A stretch of 36,951 nucleotides of DNA from Rhodospirillaceae bacterium CCH5-H10 (lineage in GTDB: Bacteria > Pseudomonadota > Alphaproteobacteria > Reyranellales > Reyranellaceae): positions 1-36,951 of the forward strand of contig LSKJ01000835.1 of assembly GCA_001557035.1 (NCBI GenBank), in the 5' to 3' direction. The notes under the pieces are model-generated. The model saw only the letters and a program-made list of their open reading frames with translations, was not told where the DNA came from and did no database searches. Below are positions 23,884 through 32,065 of the stretch, in pieces; position 1 is the first letter of the stretch; each line of letters begins with the position of its first letter. The position numbers and the translations under genes are program-made.

Positions 23884-24702
23884 ATGACGATTTACCTTCG
23901 GGCCATGAGCAAACGAGGCATTCCCGAGGGCGCCGTCGTCCGCGGCACCGACAAAGGCTACGACGAGCCCCCCAAGGTCCCCCTGAAGCCCGGCAGCGAA
24001 AGGCCGGTCGAGCAGATCGAGAAGGTCTATCCGTACATGCGGCCGCGCGATGCGGCGACGCTGATCCTGGTGCGGATGAAGGGCAATACGCCGGAGGTCC
24101 TGATGGGCTGCCGCGCCGCCGCCCATGCCTTCATGCCCAACCGCTACGTGTTCCCCGGCGGCAAGGTCGATCCCGATGATGCGCGTGTTCCCGTCGCGAC
24201 CTCGCTCGATCCCTTCGTCAACGAGCGCCTGATGCGCGCCGCCTCGGCGCAACGCGCGCGGGCGCTGGCGGTGGCGGCGGTGCGCGAGACCTTCGAGGAA
24301 AGCGGCCTGATGCTCGGCAAGCCCCTCCAGGGCGGCGCGCCGAAGAAGGACTATGGCGAGCACTGGAAAGGCTTCCTCGACCAGGGCATGGCGCCGGCGC
24401 TCGACTGCCTCGACCTGATCGCGCGCGCGGTGACGCCGCCCGGCCGGCCGCGCCGCTTCAACGCGCGTTTCTTCATGGCGCGGGCCGAGGATGCGACGGG
24501 CGAGATCCGGCATTCGAGCGAGATGGGCGACATCCGCTGGGTGCAACTCGACGAGGCGCGCGAGCTGCCGCTTCCGACCATCACCGGGTTGATCCTGGGC
24601 GAGATCGGACGGCTGGTGAAGGAACCGCCCAGCCGCAAGGAGCAGCGCAAGATTCCGCTCTTCACCACGGTGCATCGCAAGCACCTGATGATCGAGGAAT
24701 AG
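23884..24702 (+). CDS. NUDIX hydrolase with extended Nudix box (NUDT19-like)
   Basis: 272 aa. VFPGGKVDPDD (89-99) and AAVRETFEESGLML (131-144) are the two halves of the Nudix box, but about 40 residues separate G-G from R-E-x-x-E-E, where the classical box has 12. This layout is that of the NUDT19/RP2-like group, some of which are CoA diphosphatases. A second in-frame Met at 23905 (MSKRGIPEGAVVRG) is a possible start. The stop is 4 nt before the regB start, so it may be co-transcribed with it. Confidence 0.88.
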   Translation: MTIYLRAMSKRGIPEGAVVRGTDKGYDEPPKVPLKPGSERPVEQIEKVYPYMRPRDAATLILVRMKGNTPEVLMGCRAAAHAFMPNRYVFPGGKVDPDDARVPVATSLDPFVNERLMRAASAQRARALAVAAVRETFEESGLMLGKPLQGGAPKKDYGEHWKGFLDQGMAPALDCLDLIARAVTPPGRPRRFNARFFMARAEDATGEIRHSSEMGDIRWVQLDEARELPLPTITGLILGEIGRLVKEPPSRKEQRKIPLFTTVHRKHLMIEE

Positions 24703-24706
24703 GTTC

Positions 24707-26041
24707 TTGGCGGAGCGTGCAGACAACGCCCCGCCGCCTGCCACTCCCCGGCGTTCGAGTGCGGTGAGCGTCCTGCCGCGCGCTGGCGTGCGCCTGCGCA
24801 CGCTGGTCCTCATCCGCTGGGGCGCCGTCGCGGGCCAGGCCTTCACCGTCGCCGTGGTGCATTGGGGACTTGGCTTCGGCATGCCGGTCCTGGCGGTCGG
24901 CGGCACGATCGCGCTCTCGGCGCTGCTCAACCTCACCGTCAGCATCGGCCGTCCCGGCTCGGCGCGCATCGACGACCGCGAGGCGGCGGTCTTCCTGGCC
25001 TTCGACATCCTGCAGCTCGCCGTGCTGCTCTACCTCACCGGCGGCCTGATCAATCCCTTCTCGCTGCTGCTGCTGGCGCCAGTCGCCATCGGCGCGACCA
25101 TCCTGTCGCTGGCGAGCAACGTGGCGCTCACCCTGCTCACGATCGCGAGCATCTCGCTGCTCGGCCTCTTCTATCAGCCGCTGCCGTGGAAGGGCCCGCC
25201 GCCCAACCTGCCCGACATCTACCAGGTGGGCGTGTGGGCCGGCCTGTCGCTCACGACCCTGCTGATCACCCTCTACGGCTGGCGGCTGGCCGAGGAGCAG
25301 CGGCAGATGGCCGATGCGCTGGCGGCCGCACAGGCGGCGCTGGCACGCGAGCAGCAGCTCTCGGCGCTGGGCGCGCTGGCCGCCGCCGCCGCCCACGAAC
25401 TGGGCTCGCCGCTTTCGACCATCGCGGTCGTCACCAAGGAGATGCAGCGCGAGATCGAGCTCGACGATCCGCTGCGCGAGGACGTCGAACTCCTGGCCGC
25501 CGAGTCGGAGCGCTGCCGGTCGATCCTCGCGCGCCTGTCGATGGATCCGGCCGGCGACGTCTCGGACTCCTACACGCTGGTACCGCTGCCGGCCCTGATC
25601 GAGGCCGCCGCCCAGAACTACGCCCGCGAGGAGATCGACATCACCTTCGTGTCGGGTCCTTTCGGCGAGGGGGTGCCGACGACCGCGCCGATCCAGTTGC
25701 GCAGCCCGGAGATCATGCAGGGTATCGGAAACATCGTGCAGAACGCCGTTTCCTTCGCCCGCAAGGAGGTGCGCGTCGCCACGCGCTGGACGCGCGACTG
25801 GTCGGAAGTCGAGGTCGTGGACGACGGGCCGGGCTTCTCCGAGGCCCTGCTCGACGAGTTGGGCACGCCGTTCATTTCGACACGGCAGGGCCAGGAAGGC
25901 CATATGGGCCTGGGCGTCTTCATCGCCAAGACGCTGCTGGAGCGGACCGGCGCCAACGTGACCTTCGGCAATCGCAGCGACACGGGCGGCGGGGCGGCCG
26001 TCTCGGTGCGCTGGTCAAACCCAGTCTTCAAGGCTACATAG
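24707..26041 (+). CDS. regB: RegB/PrrB/ActS-type redox-sensing histidine kinase
   Basis: 444 aa. Six membrane helices (about 30-180), with GGLINPF at 112-118, the quinone-binding GGxxNPF signature of RegB. The H-box is AAAAHELGSPLSTI (His230). Cys270 in ESERCRSIL matches the redox-active Cys of Rhodobacter RegB. N-box (IVQNAVSFA), G1 (VVDDGPGF) and G2 (GHMGLGVFIAKTL) follow. It autophosphorylates when the quinone pool or redox state changes and passes phosphate to the response regulator encoded next. Start TTG at 24707, with a GTG at 24764 as an alternative; the choice is uncertain. Confidence 0.95.
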   Translation: MAERADNAPPPATPRRSSAVSVLPRAGVRLRTLVLIRWGAVAGQAFTVAVVHWGLGFGMPVLAVGGTIALSALLNLTVSIGRPGSARIDDREAAVFLAFDILQLAVLLYLTGGLINPFSLLLLAPVAIGATILSLASNVALTLLTIASISLLGLFYQPLPWKGPPPNLPDIYQVGVWAGLSLTTLLITLYGWRLAEEQRQMADALAAAQAALAREQQLSALGALAAAAAHELGSPLSTIAVVTKEMQREIELDDPLREDVELLAAESERCRSILARLSMDPAGDVSDSYTLVPLPALIEAAAQNYAREEIDITFVSGPFGEGVPTTAPIQLRSPEIMQGIGNIVQNAVSFARKEVRVATRWTRDWSEVEVVDDGPGFSEALLDELGTPFISTRQGQEGHMGLGVFIAKTLLERTGANVTFGNRSDTGGGAAVSVRWSNPVFKAT

Positions 26042-26064
26042 CGGCCGATGTCGAAGGAGTCGCC

Positions 26065-26655
26065 ATGACCCAGGACAGCGGCGCCAATCGCCCTGTGTCC
26101 CCTGTCATCGCCGGTGCGACGAGCAACAAGGACCGTACCTTGCTCATCGCCGACGACGATGCAGCTTTCCGCAACCGGATCGCGCGCGCGCTCGAGCAGC
26201 GCGGGTTCATCGTGACCGCGGTCGGCTCGGTAGCCGAGGCGCTGGCGCAAACCGCGCGCCCGCCGGCCTTCGCCGTGCTCGATCTCAGGCTGGCCGACGG
26301 CAACGGGCTGGAACTTGTGGGCCCGCTGCGCCAGGCGCGTCCCGACATCCGCATCGTCGTCCTGACCGGCTACGGCAACATCGCGACCGCTGTCGCCGCC
26401 GTGAAGGAAGGCGCCGTCGACTATCTCGCCAAGCCGGCCGACGCCGACGCCATCGAGCAGGCGCTGACCGCGCACGGCCGCAAGCTGCCGCCGCCGCCCA
26501 GCAACCCCATGTCGGCCGATCGTGTCCGGTGGGAGCATATCCAGCGCGTGTTCGAGCAGTGCGACCGCAACGTCTCCGAGACCGCGCGCCGCCTCAACAT
26601 GCACCGCCGCACGCTGCAGCGGATACTGGGCAAGCACGCGCCGCGCGAGCATTGA
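26065..26655 (+). CDS. regA: RegA/PrrA/ActR-type response regulator
   Basis: 196 aa. Receiver domain with acidic pocket IADDD (29-32), phosphoacceptor Asp73 (VLDLRLADG), Thr101 and Lys123 (LAKP); then a Pro-rich linker and a Fis-type helix-turn-helix, NVSETARRLNMHRRTLQRIL, at the C-terminus, the hallmark of RegA. Good ribosome site AAGGAG at 26054-26059. Follows regB after 23 nt. In relatives it controls respiration, carbon and nitrogen fixation genes; targets here are unknown. Confidence 0.96.
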   Translation: MTQDSGANRPVSPVIAGATSNKDRTLLIADDDAAFRNRIARALEQRGFIVTAVGSVAEALAQTARPPAFAVLDLRLADGNGLELVGPLRQARPDIRIVVLTGYGNIATAVAAVKEGAVDYLAKPADADAIEQALTAHGRKLPPPPSNPMSADRVRWEHIQRVFEQCDRNVSETARRLNMHRRTLQRILGKHAPREH

Positions 26656-26662
26656 GCGAAGC

Positions 26663-26777
26663 TTGACCCCTCCGTCGGCGTAAGACGCCGCCACCTCCCC
26701 ATCTGAATGGGGAGGAACGAAGACTCATTTGCCTCCCCATTCAAATGGGGAGGTGCCCCGAAGGGGCGGTGGGGTCA
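26663..26777. repeat. Palindromic repeat family E, copy E2 (long)
   Basis: Outer arms TTGACCCCTCCGTCGGCG (26663) and the mirror ending GGGGCGGTGGGGTCA (26777). Inside are two copies of a GGGGAGG hairpin: CCTCCCCATCTGAATGGGGAGG (26695-26716) and CCTCCCCATTCAAATGGGGAGG (26732-26753). It lies between the converging regA and DpgC-like genes. The inner hairpin reappears at the right window edge. Confidence 0.93.
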
Positions 26778-26782
26778 GATCT

Positions 26783-28120
26783 TCACGCCCGCCGGCTCGC
26801 GGCGTTCCAGTACTGTTCGAGGTTCGAGATCAGCGCCGGGCTGAAGTGGCACCAGGCCTGCTCGCGCGCGTAGAGCGCGGCGTAGCGGCGGAACGTGTCG
26901 AGCGGCTCGACGCCGAGGCGCAGCGCGCGGCGATTGCCGATGGCGCCGACCGCGCCCGATCCGGTGAGGCGATCGATGACGCGGGTGATGGTGGCGTCGA
27001 TCTCGCCCGGTTCCACGACCTCGTCGCAGATCATGCGGCCCACGTCGGAATCGCACTCGATGCGGCGCTCGTACATGATCGCCTGGCGCGCGAGGCGGTC
27101 GCCGACGAAACGTGACAGGCGCAGGTTCGCCATCGCCGGGATGATGCCTTCCTTGCGGGCCGGCAGGGTCATGTAGGCATCGCGGCCGGCGATGTTGAAG
27201 TCGGTCGCGAGCAGGATCTGGCAGCCGCCGCCGATGGCGAAGGTCTCGACCGCCGAGATCCAGAGCTTCTCGATCGAATCGCCCGCGACCTCGTCTGGCA
27301 GGACGTCCGGCCGCGCGAGGCCGCGGAACATCTTGTTCACGAAACCCAGGTCGCGAATCAGGAACCACAGGAACGGGATCTTGCCGTAGTAGAGATGCGT
27401 GAGGTTGATGCCGGCATTGTAGACGCGCCGGCCGGCATACTTGCCCTCCGGCACCACGTCGCCGCGCAGCACGGCGACCTCGCTCTGCCGGTCGAGGATG
27501 CAGACGTCGGCGCCGATCTCCGTCGCGGCCTGGGTCGCATTGTCTTCCGAATTGAGAAAGCGCCGGTTGGACAGGAGCAGCACCGCCGCCTTGCCCTGGC
27601 GCTCGACGCGCGCGTAGCCGAGGTCGAGCGTGCCGTCACGCTGGAACTTCGCGAGCCCTTCGGCCGACTCCTCGCGCGGCAGCAGCATGGCGTGGCAGAG
27701 GTGCAGGCCGCAGTCGGCATCGGCGAGGAACTGGTTGCAGAGAATGCCCTGGTCGATCTCGACGCCGTCCTTCTCGGACTGGCGCAGCTCGGCTTCGGCC
27801 GCCACTTGCGCCGCCGTCGGCGCGAGGCCGGGTACGAGGGCGGCGGCGTCATAGACCAGCCGTTCGATGCGCACGAACCTGGCGCGATTGTCGGTCAGCT
27901 TGTCGTACAGCGTGCGCGCATGGCGGCGCAGGAAAGCGAAGCGGGCTTCGCGCGCGGCCTGCTTCAGCGACTCGGCCGCGTCATAGGTCACGGGATCGCG
28001 ATTCGGTTTGGAAGGCAGTCGCGCGAGGCGCTCCGCGGCGTCGCGCCAGTAGCGCGAGAAGGTGGCGACATCGGCCGCAAAATCGCCGCTGGCCGCGACC
28101 GGCGCCGGTGCCACATCCAT
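26783..28120 (-). CDS. DpgC-like crotonase-fold protein (possible cofactor-free CoA-thioester dioxygenase)
   Basis: 445 aa, far longer than an enoyl-CoA hydratase: a helical N-terminal half (about 1-175), then a crotonase fold. The layout and motifs match DpgC, the (3,5-dihydroxyphenyl)acetyl-CoA 1,2-dioxygenase of vancomycin-type antibiotic pathways: GRRVYNAGINLTHLYYGK (230-247), RDLGFVNKMFRGLAR (256-270), FAIGGGCQ (294-301) and LPARKEGIIP (319-328). By eye, DpgC residues E189, I235, R254, G296 and Q299 correspond to Glu192, Ile238, Arg256, Gly298 and Gln301. No dpgA, B or D neighbours exist, so the natural substrate is open. It could also be a diverged hydratase. Starts near the tRNA gene. 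Confidence 0.85.
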   Translation of the reverse strand: MDVAPAPVAASGDFAADVATFSRYWRDAAERLARLPSKPNRDPVTYDAAESLKQAAREARFAFLRRHARTLYDKLTDNRARFVRIERLVYDAAALVPGLAPTAAQVAAEAELRQSEKDGVEIDQGILCNQFLADADCGLHLCHAMLLPREESAEGLAKFQRDGTLDLGYARVERQGKAAVLLLSNRRFLNSEDNATQAATEIGADVCILDRQSEVAVLRGDVVPEGKYAGRRVYNAGINLTHLYYGKIPFLWFLIRDLGFVNKMFRGLARPDVLPDEVAGDSIEKLWISAVETFAIGGGCQILLATDFNIAGRDAYMTLPARKEGIIPAMANLRLSRFVGDRLARQAIMYERRIECDSDVGRMICDEVVEPGEIDATITRVIDRLTGSGAVGAIGNRRALRLGVEPLDTFRRYAALYAREQAWCHFSPALISNLEQYWNAASRRA

Positions 28121-28145
28121 TTCGACGTTCCTGCCCGAAGAATTA

Positions 28146-28220
28146 TGGAGCGGGCGACGGGATTCGAACCCGCGACCTACGGCTTGGGAAGCCGACGCTC
28201 TACCACTGAGCTACACCCGC
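28146..28220 (-). tRNA. tRNA-Gly (CCC anticodon)
   Basis: Reading the minus strand: acceptor GCGGGTG pairs with CGCCCGC (one G-T), D-arm GCTC-AGTGGTA-GAGC, anticodon loop TTCCCAA on a stem with a T-T mismatch at its base, variable AGGTC, T-arm GCGGG-TTCGAAT-CCCGT. The 3' CCA is encoded (28146-28148). Complete, no intron. Confidence 0.97.
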
Positions 28221-28277
28221 GTTGGCCTCATTCTAGCCCGCGGTTGCGCCCGAGGTCCAATCGTGTATCTCAGGCGG

Positions 28278-29438
28278 ATGCTCGATGAAGTCCTCACTCC
28301 CGAAGAGCGCGCCGTCGTGGCGCGTGCCCGCGCCTTTGCCGAGGAGCATGTCGCGCCGAATGCCGCGCGCTGGGAATGGGAGCGGCGCTATCCGCTCGAA
28401 ACCGTCAAGGCCGCCTGCGCCATCGGCCTCAACACGATCGAGCTGGCCAAGAAGCATGGCGGGCAGGGCCTGTCCTTCTCCTGCAAGCTGCGCGCCTTCG
28501 AGGAGATCGCGAAGCACGACTTCGCCTTCGCCTTCGCCCTGATCAACCACCACAACGCCTGCACGCGCTTCGCCCGCGACGGCCAGCCCGCGCATGTCGC
28601 GCGCCTGCTGCCGCGCATGTTGACCGGCGACCTGATCGGCTGTGCGGGCCTCAGCGAGCCCGGCGTCGGCAGCGACTTCGGCGGCCTGGAGATGGAAGCC
28701 GTCAAGGTCGACGGTGGCTGGAAGGTGAACGGCGCCAAGGCGTGGATCACCAACGCCGCGGTCGCGGGGCTTTCCGTGGCCTATGCGCAGACCGACAAGT
28801 CGAAGGGCTATCGGGGGATCATCTGCCTCGCGATCGAAGCGGAGCGGCCGGGTTTCCATCGTGAGCCGCCGTTCCAGCTCCATGGCGGCCATGCGATCGG
28901 CGTCGGCGGCTTCCGCCTCGTCGACTACATCGCGCCCGACGAGGCGGTGCTGCATCCGCCGGGCCAGGCGTTCAAGGCCGCCCTCGCCGGCATCAACGGC
29001 GCCCGCGCCTATGTCGCGGCCATGTGCTGCGGCATGCTGCAGGCCTCGCTGGAGACGGCGGTGCGCTACACGCAGCAGCGCAAGACCTTCGGCCAGCCGG
29101 TGATCGAGCATCAGGGCGTTCGCTGGAAGCTGGTCGACGCCGCGACCGATCTCGAGGCCGCGCGCCTGCTCTGCTATCGCGCCGCCCGCCTGATCGACGA
29201 GGGCGCCGACGCGGTGATGCCGGCGGCCTACGCCAAGAAGTTCGCGACCGACATGGCGGTGCAGCGCATCGCCGACTGCATCCAGTCGATGGGCGCCAAC
29301 GGCCTGCGCGCCGAGTATCCGCTGGCCCGCCATCTCGCGGGCGCCAAGATCGCAGCCTATACCGACGGCTCGATCGAGATGATGAACGAGCGCATCGGCG
29401 CGGGGCTTGGCGCGGTGTTCGGGACGACGGCGTCGTAG
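28278..29438 (+). CDS. Acyl-CoA dehydrogenase
   Basis: 386 aa FAD-dependent enzyme that makes a 2,3-double bond in an acyl-CoA. CAGLSEPGVGSDFGGLEMEA is the FAD/substrate loop, GAKAWITNA follows, and QQRKTFGQPVIEHQG marks the C-terminal helical domain. At the usual catalytic-Glu site (Y-E-G-T) this protein reads YTDGSIEM, so Asp may stand in for Glu, or the base lies elsewhere. ATG at 28278 is chosen from the normal start LTPEERAVVARARAF; a long upstream extension crosses the tRNA and is rejected. Chain-length preference unknown. Confidence 0.92.
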   Translation: MLDEVLTPEERAVVARARAFAEEHVAPNAARWEWERRYPLETVKAACAIGLNTIELAKKHGGQGLSFSCKLRAFEEIAKHDFAFAFALINHHNACTRFARDGQPAHVARLLPRMLTGDLIGCAGLSEPGVGSDFGGLEMEAVKVDGGWKVNGAKAWITNAAVAGLSVAYAQTDKSKGYRGIICLAIEAERPGFHREPPFQLHGGHAIGVGGFRLVDYIAPDEAVLHPPGQAFKAALAGINGARAYVAAMCCGMLQASLETAVRYTQQRKTFGQPVIEHQGVRWKLVDAATDLEAARLLCYRAARLIDEGADAVMPAAYAKKFATDMAVQRIADCIQSMGANGLRAEYPLARHLAGAKIAAYTDGSIEMMNERIGAGLGAVFGTTAS

Positions 29439-29455
29439 CCCGAAGGACGATCAAG

Positions 29456-29529
29456 GGAGCGCGCAACTCCAGTTGCGCTCATACCCTTCCTGTCGACGAA
29501 GCTTGAGCGCCACTGGAGTGGCGCGCTCC
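29456..29529. repeat. Palindromic repeat family A, copy A4 (compensatory variant)
   Basis: Left arm 29456-29482, right arm 29504-29529. The right arm is like the other copies, but the left arm reads GCGCAACTCCAGTTGCGC instead of GCGCCACTCCAGTGGCGC: two changes that preserve its internal palindrome. It lies between the converging acyl-CoA dehydrogenase and PLP-enzyme genes. Confidence 0.95.
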
Positions 29530-29540
29530 AATGAGGCCCG

Positions 29541-30695
29541 CTAAGCGTTGTGCGCGCGCTTGAGCGCCTGGTCGAGATCGTCGAACAGGTCGCTGCTTTC
29601 CTCGACGCCGACGGAGAGGCGCAGCAGGTCGGGCGGGCAGGGCGTGCCCGGTCCCTCGATGCTGGCGCGATGCTCGATCAGGCTCTCGACGCCGCCCAGC
29701 GACGTGGCGCGCTTCCAGAGAGCGACCCGCGCCGCCGTGGCGATGGCCGCCCGCTCGCCGCCCTTCACGCGCACCGAGAGCATGCCGCCGAAGCCGCCGC
29801 TCATTTGCCTGGCCGCAGCCGCATGGCCCGCGAAGGAGGGCAGGCCGGGATAGAGGACCTGCTCGACCATCGGATGCTCGGCGAACTTCTCGGCGAGGCT
29901 CTGGGCCGACTTGCAGGCCCAGGCGACGCGCGGGAACAGCGTGCGCATGCCGCGCATCAGCAGCCATGCCTCCGTCTGGCCGAGGATGGTGCCGAGCTGC
30001 GAGCGGATGGTGCGCAGCTTCGCCCAGTAGGCGTCGTCGCGCGCGCCGGTGAGCGCGCCGGCGATGATGTCGGAGTGCCCGTTGAGATACTTGGTGGCCG
30101 AGTGCATCACGATGTCGGCGCCATGCTCGATGGGCCGCGTCAGGACCGGCGTTGCCACCGTGGAGTCGACGCCCAGCAGCGCACCGGCCTTGTGCGCGAT
30201 CCCGGCGATCGCGGCGATATCCGACACGCTCCAGGTCGGATTGGCCGGCGTCTCGATCCAGACCAGCTTGGTGACGCCGGGCTTCACCGCGGCGGCCACC
30301 TGGTCGGTCTTGTCGGTGTCGACGAACTCGACCTTGAGTCCCCACTGCGTGGCGAAGGTCATCAGCCAGTTGCGCAGCGCCCAGTACATGACCTTCGAGG
30401 TCACGACATGGTCACCGGGGGCGAGGGCAAGGAAACAAGCCGTCGCCGCGCTCATGCCCGACGAAAAGATCAGCGACTTCGCGCCGCCTTCGAGCGCCGT
30501 GAGCGTTGCCTCGGCATGGTCGAACGTGGGATTGTCCGAGCGGGCGTAGATGCGCCCCGAACTGTAGGCGTTGTCCTCGTCCCGCAGATAGGTGCTGGCC
30601 ATGTGGATGGGCGGCACCACGGCCCGGGTGATCGGGTCGACCCAGCCCATCGCCTGAGCGGCCAGCGAGGCGGGGGCAAAGTTCTTCTCGGACAT
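29541..30695 (-). CDS. Transsulfuration-family PLP enzyme (cystathionine beta/gamma-lyase-like)
   Basis: 384 aa, Cys/Met metabolism PLP fold. Lys202 in [12 protein letters not shown] binds PLP; DSTVATP (177-183) is the D-x-T-x-A-T-P motif with Ser for the usual Asn; [12 protein letters not shown] is the entry motif. The stretch that reads D-x-Y-G-G-T in most relatives is YWALRNWL here, so substrate choice may differ. Candidates are cystathionine lyase, methionine gamma-lyase or a sulfhydrylase. Divergent from a TetR gene 171 nt away, which may regulate it. Confidence 0.9.
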   Translation of the reverse strand: MSEKNFAPASLAAQAMGWVDPITRAVVPPIHMASTYLRDEDNAYSSGRIYARSDNPTFDHAEATLTALEGGAKSLIFSSGMSAATACFLALAPGDHVVTSKVMYWALRNWLMTFATQWGLKVEFVDTDKTDQVAAAVKPGVTKLVWIETPANPTWSVSDIAAIAGIAHKAGALLGVDSTVATPVLTRPIEHGADIVMHSATKYLNGHSDIIAGALTGARDDAYWAKLRTIRSQLGTILGQTEAWLLMRGMRTLFPRVAWACKSAQSLAEKFAEHPMVEQVLYPGLPSFAGHAAAARQMSGGFGGMLSVRVKGGERAAIATAARVALWKRATSLGGVESLIEHRASIEGPGTPCPPDLLRLSVGVEESSDLFDDLDQALKRAHNA

Positions 30696-30771
30696 CGGGG
30701 CACCGTCGGCTTACGGGAAACTTACGTCGATAGCGCCCTTATAGCGCATCGCAGCACTTGAAATGCCGGTG

Positions 30772-30794
30772 CACTAGTAGCTTCATATGTAGTG
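30772..30794. promoter_or_regulatory. Inverted repeat CACTA-N13-TAGTG, possible TetR operator
   Basis: CACTA (30772-30776) and TAGTG (30790-30794) form a short dyad in the 171-nt region between the divergent PLP-enzyme and TetR genes, the place where TetR proteins commonly bind. The half-sites are short, so this is a weak prediction. The same region has two tandem TAGCGC motifs (near 30731 and 30742). Confidence 0.25.
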
Positions 30795-30866
30795 ATTTGC
30801 ATTCAGGATCGATAGGATCGGCACGGTTGCCGATCAGGTGGCGAACACTCGCTGGGGAGTCAGGAA

Positions 30867-31496
30867 ATGGATGGTCAGACCCTGCACACGACGAAGCAGC
30901 TCCAGACAGCCGGTCGAGGCGACCGGGTCGCCCGTACGCGCGAATCGATCGTCGCGTCGGCGCTGGCCCTGGCCACGGCGGGGCAGGTCGCTCCCATCGT
31001 GCGTGACATTGCCCAGATGGCAGGTGTTTCCGCCCGTACCGTCTTCCAGCACTTCGCCGACACCGCCGAACTCTACGTCGCGGTTCTGGGCCGTGTGCTG
31101 GCGGCACTGGTGGGCGAATCGAAGGAACTCGCGACCGTCGGTCCGATCGAGCAGCGCATCGCCAGCATGATCGACCAGTGCGCCGACCGCTACGAGCAGC
31201 TTCGCCCGATGTGGACCTTCGTGGAGACCCTGCAGCGCCGCTCGCCCGAGGCCGCCGACATGATCTCGCAGATCTACAGCGCCAACACCGCGAACCTCTC
31301 GCAGGCCTTCGCCCCCGAGCTGGCCGCGCTGCCGGCCGAATCGCGTCAGCGGGCGCTGACGGCCCTGGCGCTCGCCATCGCGCCGGAAAGCTGGGTCGTC
31401 CTGCGCCAGCGCCTCAACCTGTCGGTCGAGCAGGCGCGTGATGAACTCAGCTTCGTGGTGAAGTCGGCTTTCGCGACCGAGGCCGCGCGCCACTAG
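30867..31496 (+). CDS. TetR/AcrR-family transcriptional regulator
   Basis: 209 aa. N-terminal helix-turn-helix: TRESIVASALALATAGQVAP, then VRDIAQMAGVSARTVFQHF (46-64), the TetR signature; the rest is an all-helical ligand-binding/dimer domain with no recognisable ligand. Divergent from the PLP-enzyme gene, so it may control that gene and itself. Its last 50 nt overlap the 3' end of the converging ChaC-like gene. Confidence 0.92.
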   Translation: MDGQTLHTTKQLQTAGRGDRVARTRESIVASALALATAGQVAPIVRDIAQMAGVSARTVFQHFADTAELYVAVLGRVLAALVGESKELATVGPIEQRIASMIDQCADRYEQLRPMWTFVETLQRRSPEAADMISQIYSANTANLSQAFAPELAALPAESRQRALTALALAIAPESWVVLRQRLNLSVEQARDELSFVVKSAFATEAARH

Positions 31497-32061
31497 CGGC
31501 ACGAGGCTCTGCGCCGCCCGAGGCGGCGTGGGCCAGCATCTCGAGCGAGCGGTCGCGCAGGCCGAGCTCGCCGAGGTGCCTGACCGTGTTCTGTACATAT
31601 TCGAGGCTGCTGCCGGTGGCGCCATAGCCCTGGCGAATCAGCTTCAACGCCTCCTTCGCCGGCAGCTTGCCGGCGAACTGCCGATGGGAGCGGTCGGCGA
31701 GATAGACCAGCGCCGGTACGATCCGCCCGTCATCCAGATGGATCGGCCGCACCGTCTCCTCATAGACGCCGTCATTGTCGATCTCGCGATGGATCAGGTA
31801 GCGGCGCACCTCGTCGTAGGTGGCGGCCGGCAGCCGGTGCGCCAGCCCTCGGCAGGAGCCGCCCGGCAGCAGGCCGAGGATCAGGCCCGGCTTCTTCGGT
31901 GTGCCGCGATAATGTTCGGAGTAGATGCAGAAGGCGCGGTGCCAGCCTTGCAGCCGCGCTGCCTGGGTTTCGGGCGTCGCGAAGCCCGGGTTCCACATCA
32001 ACGAGCCGTAGCCGAACACCCACCGGGGCCTGGCGGTGGGCCTCGCAGCGGCGGCAGCCAA
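31447..32061 (-). CDS. ChaC-like gamma-glutamylcyclotransferase
   Basis: 204 aa. VFGYGSLMWNPGF is the ChaC signature that binds the gamma-glutamyl group, and RREI/HREIDNDGVYEE near 90-102 supplies the likely catalytic Glu. ChaC enzymes break glutathione to 5-oxoproline and Cys-Gly. The C-terminal tail of about 30 residues (Ala/Arg-rich) lies beyond the family core and partly overlaps tetR antisense. It starts 4 nt after tyrA ends, so it is probably the last gene of the aromatic amino acid operon. Confidence 0.88.
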   Translation of the reverse strand: MAAAAARPTARPRWVFGYGSLMWNPGFATPETQAARLQGWHRAFCIYSEHYRGTPKKPGLILGLLPGGSCRGLAHRLPAATYDEVRRYLIHREIDNDGVYEETVRPIHLDDGRIVPALVYLADRSHRQFAGKLPAKEALKLIRQGYGATGSSLEYVQNTVRHLGELGLRDRSLEMLAHAASGGAEPRAASGARPRSRKPTSPRS

Positions 32062-32065
32062 GCCT

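Noticed and set aside
26783..28120. Ordinary enoyl-CoA hydratase
   Set aside because: About 180 residues too long at the N-terminus and with DpgC-type motifs instead.
28062..28277. N-terminal extension of the acyl-CoA dehydrogenase through the tRNA gene
   Set aside because: The tRNA-Gly is complete on the opposite strand; the conserved protein begins at 28278.
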